DNA from: Chryseosolibacter sp964393795
Lineage (GTDB): Bacteria > Bacteroidota > Bacteroidia > Cytophagales > Cyclobacteriaceae
Length of the DNA stretch: 64,000 nucleotides
Reading direction: 5' to 3'
Assembly (NCBI GenBank): GCA_964393795.1
Contig: CAYMWA010000005.1
Location: forward strand, 6,203-70,202
The position numbers and the translations under genes are program-made. The number at the start of each line of letters is the position of its first letter. The stretch's first letter is position 1. Shown in pieces: positions 60,066 to 64,000 of the stretch. The notes beneath the pieces are model-generated. The model did not search any database. It saw only the letters and a list, made by a program, of their open reading frames with translations, and was not told the DNA's origin.

Positions 60066-61097
60066 CTAGCGCGAAGGTGCTAGTGCTTTGTCAGCATGGA
60101 TCTCCGACATGATTTCTGCAAACTTTTCGTATGATTTGACGCGATCATTGTGGTCGTAAAGGTTTGTAACAACCATCAGCTCGTCAGCACGCGTTTGTTC
60201 CAGAAAGGCTATTGTTTGTTTTTTGACGGTCTCCTTGCTTCCCGCAAAGGTATACCTCAACATCTGTTGAAGAGCGGGGTTTTCTGCGATGTCGCGTAAG
60301 TCCTGAGTCATCTCAACTGGTGGCTGAAGGAAATCGCGGCGGCCCGTGAACACGCCTAAGAACATCCGTATAAGCGTAGTGAACTGGCGTTGTGCTTCTT
60401 CATCCGAATCGGCGACGATGATATTGACGCCGGCGATCGTATAGGGCGCCTTCAGAAAGACGGAAGGCTGAAACTCGTTATAATAAATATTCAGCGCATC
60501 AAAGAGATAGGTTGTGGCAAAATGGCTTGCAAAGGCGTAGGGCAGTCCCAACTTCGCCGCTACACGCGCGCTGTCGGTACTCGAACCGAGAATGTACAGC
60601 GGCACGTCGACGCCTTCAGCGATAGGTGCGCGTACTTTCGAATCGTTGTCTTCTGAAAAATATTCAATGATCTCGCCGATTTCTTCCGGAAATTTATACA
60701 CCGAGTGCATGCGGTCTGGACGGATAGCATGTGCGGTTTCAGGGTCAGTCCCGGGTGCCCGACCCAACCCCAGGTCTATCCGGTTAGGGTAGAGCCTTCC
60801 CAAAGTGCCGAATTGTTCTGCGACAATGATAGGTGAGTGATTCGGCAACATGATTCCGCCGGAGCCAACGCGAATGGTCTTTGTTCCGCCTGCGATGTGG
60901 CCGATCAACACGGCTGTCGCCGTGCTGGCAATTTGTCTGGCATTGTGGTGCTCTGCCAGCCAAAAGCGCTCATAACCAAACTCCTCCGCCTTCCTGGCAA
61001 GGTCAAGGCTTTGTCTCAGTGCATCCTCCGCTGTGCTGCCCTCGGAAATCAGGGCGAGTTCAAGGATGGAATGGCGAATTTTCTTTTGACTGCTCAT
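60066..61097 (-). CDS. LLM-class flavin-dependent oxidoreductase (luciferase-like)
   Basis: This flavin-dependent monooxygenase-like protein has 343 residues. The luciferase-family blocks are visible: LDLARKAEEFGYERFWLAEHHN, VGSGGIMLPNHSPIIVAEQFGTLGRLYPNRIDLGLGRAPGTD and LGSSTDSARVAAKLGLPYAFASHF. The ATG at 61097 is preferred because upstream in-frame residues are not family-like. It belongs to the YhbW/bacterial-luciferase group that uses FMNH2. The substrate is unknown. It converges with the PQQ dehydrogenase gene, 15 bases apart. Confidence 0.92.
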   Translation of the reverse strand: MSSQKKIRHSILELALISEGSTAEDALRQSLDLARKAEEFGYERFWLAEHHNARQIASTATAVLIGHIAGGTKTIRVGSGGIMLPNHSPIIVAEQFGTLGRLYPNRIDLGLGRAPGTDPETAHAIRPDRMHSVYKFPEEIGEIIEYFSEDNDSKVRAPIAEGVDVPLYILGSSTDSARVAAKLGLPYAFASHFATTYLFDALNIYYNEFQPSVFLKAPYTIAGVNIIVADSDEEAQRQFTTLIRMFLGVFTGRRDFLQPPVEMTQDLRDIAENPALQQMLRYTFAGSKETVKKQTIAFLEQTRADELMVVTNLYDHNDRVKSYEKFAEIMSEIHADKALAPSR

Positions 61098-61319
61098 GGT
61101 GTTTTCAATCCCGGCGGTTTGCCACGCGCCTACTTGTTGTGGATCTGGCAAACCTGCTTGCACAATACATGAATGACTTTAATGGATGCATAACCAATAA
61201 ATGTGGATTTTGGTTTCGACGGTGTTGGTTGGGTGGGCACAGGATGCCAAAAGTCGCTAAAAATGGAGGCCGTTTTACATCATTTTTTAATAAATTGAAA
61301 ACAGTTTAACGTCGCGACT

Positions 61320-63887
61320 ATGGAAACCCGCAGAGAATTTCTACGAAAGACAGTATTTATTTCAGCTGCCACCGGTATAGCAACGGTCTTACCCGACTCC
61401 ATTCAGAGAGCGCTGGCCATTGATCCACAGCCCGGAAGCACCTTCCTGGATGCGGAGCATGTGGTGATACTCATGCAGGAGAACCGCTCGTTTGATCACG
61501 CGTTTGGCTCCCTCAGGGGCGTCAGGGGATACCGGGATCCGAGGGCGATCACCCTTCCGGATGGAAAACTCGTCTGGCTGCAGACCAACAAGGCCGGAGA
61601 AACGTATGCGCCGTCCCGGTTTGACATTAAAGACACAAAAATTACCTGGATGGGCGATGTTCCACATTCGCGTCACTCGCAGGTGGATGCCAACAACAAC
61701 GGCAAGCACGATCAATGGATTGATGCCAAACGGCCGGGCAACATGAGGTACGCCAACATGCCGTTGACGATGGGGTACTACAATCGTGAGGACCTTCCAT
61801 TTCATTATTCTATGGCTGATGCGTTTACGATCTGCGACCAGAATTTTTGTTCAGCGATGACGAGTACGTGGCCGAACCGATTGTATATGTGGGGCGGTAC
61901 AATCCGCGAAGAGAAGAACGATACATCGACAGCCTATGTGCGAAACCATATTCCCTACGGGGAAGGGCGATGGAAAACGTTTCCCGAAAGACTTGAAGCG
62001 CACGGCATCTCGTGGGGAATATATCAGAACGAAGTGACGTCCGGGAGGAGTTTCGACTCGCGTGAACAACAATCCTGGCTGTCTAACTTCGGATGCAATA
62101 CACTTGAATTTCTGGCGCAGTACAATGCGCGCTTTCATAGGCGATACGGCATTAGCCTTGAAAAGCGTGAACGGACTTTGCGCGAGGAGATCAAAGCCCT
62201 CGAAGCAGAGGTCAGCGCGATGACGACAACGAGTCCCGGTTACGAGAAGTCAAAAGCTACCCTCGACAAGAAGAAGGAAGTGCTCGCCGAAACGATGGAT
62301 GAGATCGCACACTGGAGCAAAGAGAATTACGAGCGCTTGTCAACACATGAAAAGAACCTATTCAAGAAGGCATTTATCACAAATGCCGCCGACCCCGACT
62401 TTATGGCGTTGGAGACATTGACGTATAAGGACGGCGGCGACGAACGACAACTGGCGATACCGAAGGGCGACGTACTGTATCAGTTCCGTAAGGATGTGGA
62501 TGCTGGTAAATTACCGACGGTATCATGGCTGGTGCCTTCTCAAAATTTTTCCGATCACCCGAGTGCACCGTGGTACGGCGCCTGGTTCACCTCCGAGATC
62601 CTGGATATCCTGACAAAGAACCCCGAAGTCTGGAAGAAGACGATTTTCATCGTGACCTACGATGAGAATGACGGTTACTTCGACCATATTCCCCCGTTTG
62701 TGCCGCCGGATCCCCGGAATCCTGCCACAGGAAAATGCTCGCCGGGCGTGAACGTCGTACCCGACGAGTTCATCCGGAAGGAGAATGAACTGAGGGACGG
62801 CGTGCGAAAGGCGGAAGCACGTTCCGCTCCTATTGGACTCGGCAACAGGGTGCCGCTGCTGATCGCTTCGCCGTGGAGCCGTGGCGGTAAAGTGTGCTCG
62901 GAAGTATTTGATCACACTTCAACGTTGCAATTCCTTGAAGTATTCCTGAGTAAAAAATTCAATAAGCCAATTAAAGAGACGAATATTTCGACATGGCGGC
63001 GCGCTGTCTGCGGTGACCTGACTTCAGCCTTCAGTACTTTTCAGGAGACGAAGCAGGATAAGGTAGACTATCTTTCGAGAGATCCGTTTATTCAGCAGAT
63101 TCATAGCGCACAGTTCAGGGAAGAACCAACGACTTTCAAGAAGCTCACAGAACAGGAGATCAAGCAAATCAACCAGGCGCCGGCTTCATCGCCACTGATG
63201 CCTCGACAGGAGCCTGGCATTCGTCCTGCGGCCGCATTGCCTTATCAACTTTATGCTGACGGGAGTATCAGTGCTGACAAAAAGCACTTCCGGCTTTCCT
63301 TCGAGGCGAAGGATGATGTTTTCGGCGAACGCTCGGCGGGCGCGCCCTTTAAAGTGTACGCGCCGGGTAACTACCGGGCATTGGCGTCGACTGATTCGGC
63401 CAAAGGACCTTTTGAGGCGGCCCGTTCCTGGGATTTTGCCGTCGCACCAGGTGCGTCTATTGACGAATCCTGGCCTATTGCCGATTTCGAAGGTGACGGC
63501 TATCACCTTCGTGTGTACGGCCCGAATGGCTTCTTCAGGGAATTCAATGGGAATGCCGACGATCCACAGTTGCTGGTTTCCTGCGAATACGAAGGAGCAC
63601 ACGAGAAAAAGTGCACAGGGAATGTTGCACTGAAAGTAAGCAATGCCAGCCGAAAAGCGTATACCATCGAAATACGTGATAATGCGTACGGACAAAAACC
63701 GGTTTCAAAGAAAGTGAAAGCGGGTGCTGAAGTAACGGTGCCGCTGAATCTCCAGGGTAGTCATTGTTGGTACGACTTTACTGTGGCTGTTGCCGGCAAC
63801 AATACGTACGCCAGGCGCTATGCAGGAAAAGTGGAAACCGGCAATGAAGGTTTCAGCGACCCTGCTATGGGTGCCGATGCATTGTGA
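61320..63887 (+). CDS. Tat-exported phosphocholine-specific phospholipase C
   Basis: This is a large phospholipase C (855 residues) of the PlcH/PlcN type. The N-terminus has a twin-arginine signal (R4-R5-E-F-L) and hydrophobic stretch, so it is exported folded. The catalytic phosphoesterase domain (PF04185) starts with HVVILMQENRSFDHAFGSLRGVRGY and includes TSTWPNRLYMW, VTYDENDGYFDHIPPFVPP and FDHTSTLQFLE. Two C-terminal DUF756-type domains follow (about 640-730 and 750-840), as in this family. It releases phosphocholine from phosphatidylcholine or sphingomyelin, which fits with the other phosphoesterases of the window as a phosphate-scavenging enzyme. No Tat-chaperone gene is adjacent. Confidence 0.93.
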   Translation: METRREFLRKTVFISAATGIATVLPDSIQRALAIDPQPGSTFLDAEHVVILMQENRSFDHAFGSLRGVRGYRDPRAITLPDGKLVWLQTNKAGETYAPSRFDIKDTKITWMGDVPHSRHSQVDANNNGKHDQWIDAKRPGNMRYANMPLTMGYYNREDLPFHYSMADAFTICDQNFCSAMTSTWPNRLYMWGGTIREEKNDTSTAYVRNHIPYGEGRWKTFPERLEAHGISWGIYQNEVTSGRSFDSREQQSWLSNFGCNTLEFLAQYNARFHRRYGISLEKRERTLREEIKALEAEVSAMTTTSPGYEKSKATLDKKKEVLAETMDEIAHWSKENYERLSTHEKNLFKKAFITNAADPDFMALETLTYKDGGDERQLAIPKGDVLYQFRKDVDAGKLPTVSWLVPSQNFSDHPSAPWYGAWFTSEILDILTKNPEVWKKTIFIVTYDENDGYFDHIPPFVPPDPRNPATGKCSPGVNVVPDEFIRKENELRDGVRKAEARSAPIGLGNRVPLLIASPWSRGGKVCSEVFDHTSTLQFLEVFLSKKFNKPIKETNISTWRRAVCGDLTSAFSTFQETKQDKVDYLSRDPFIQQIHSAQFREEPTTFKKLTEQEIKQINQAPASSPLMPRQEPGIRPAAALPYQLYADGSISADKKHFRLSFEAKDDVFGERSAGAPFKVYAPGNYRALASTDSAKGPFEAARSWDFAVAPGASIDESWPIADFEGDGYHLRVYGPNGFFREFNGNADDPQLLVSCEYEGAHEKKCTGNVALKVSNASRKAYTIEIRDNAYGQKPVSKKVKAGAEVTVPLNLQGSHCWYDFTVAVAGNNTYARRYAGKVETGNEGFSDPAMGADAL

Positions 63888-64000
63888 TCGCAATTTTCTA
63901 CATTGTTTTTTCTACTTGATTCCTGCGGCGTATTGTTGTTGTGCGCAAGGAGAGTAAGAGCAGTCTGCCTCCGCTACCCTTACTTCAGGGCACAAAATTT

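Overview
The window looks like chromosomal DNA of a Bacteroidota bacterium, most likely a soil or freshwater Cytophagales of roughly 50% GC. The signs are two SusC/SusD outer-membrane systems, a FecI-type sigma factor with a FecR anti-sigma factor, many Bacteroidota-style lipoproteins, a BACON-domain protein, an FG-GAP/UnbV lipoprotein, and at least one promoter of the Bacteroidota form (TTTG, 20 bp, TAnnTTTG). The genus is inference. I see no rRNA, tRNA, CRISPR array, prophage or transposase.

Layout. 1-2138: the 3' end of a cytochrome c-type lipoprotein gene, then a YdjM-like membrane protein. 2290-6184: a secreted sugar-processing group (DUF1080, a Tat-exported Gfo/Idh/MocA oxidoreductase, a GH5 lipoprotein). 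6243-11526: a SugE-like exporter, a small hypothetical protein and a two-gene RND efflux pump. 11563-21014: a four-gene minus-strand operon (metallophosphoesterase, SusC, SusD, BACON lipoprotein) divergent from a second phosphoesterase lipoprotein. 21223-25275: a tightly packed five-gene operon of KaiC, two KaiB proteins, a PAS histidine kinase and a response regulator. 25521-31190: a TonB receptor, a tandem-repeat block, a secreted HMA-like protein with a predicted outer-membrane protein, and a PadR regulator overlapping a polytopic membrane protein. 31191-32528: REP-like repeats and a toxin-antitoxin pair. 32736-39238: a PVC-type cytochrome/beta-propeller lipoprotein, an amidohydrolase, an RclA-like flavoprotein and an EamA transporter. 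39418-50088: ECF sigma factor, FecR, SusC with STN domain, SusD, and an FG-GAP lipoprotein set off by a strong terminator. 50139-55005: a cupin, a hexameric tyrosine-coordinated haem protein, and an operon of a Cys-rich small protein, a TonB receptor and a lipoprotein with a CQCC motif. 55168-63887: Hsp20, a response regulator, an MBL-fold hydrolase, MsrB, a PQQ/cytochrome c dehydrogenase, a luciferase-like oxidoreductase and a Tat-exported phospholipase C.

How it works together. Most of the window concerns the cell envelope: TonB-driven import, secreted oxidoreductases carrying haem c or PQQ, release of phosphate from organic esters, and efflux. Redox and metal stress recur (RclA-like, MsrB, tyrosine-haem protein, HMA-like protein, Cys-rich operon).

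The stand-out locus is the Kai-type operon. It joins clock-family proteins to a two-component output without KaiA and with two diverged KaiB paralogues. The Cys-rich/TonB-receptor/CQCC operon and the phosphoesterase-flanked SusCD locus are the next most interesting.
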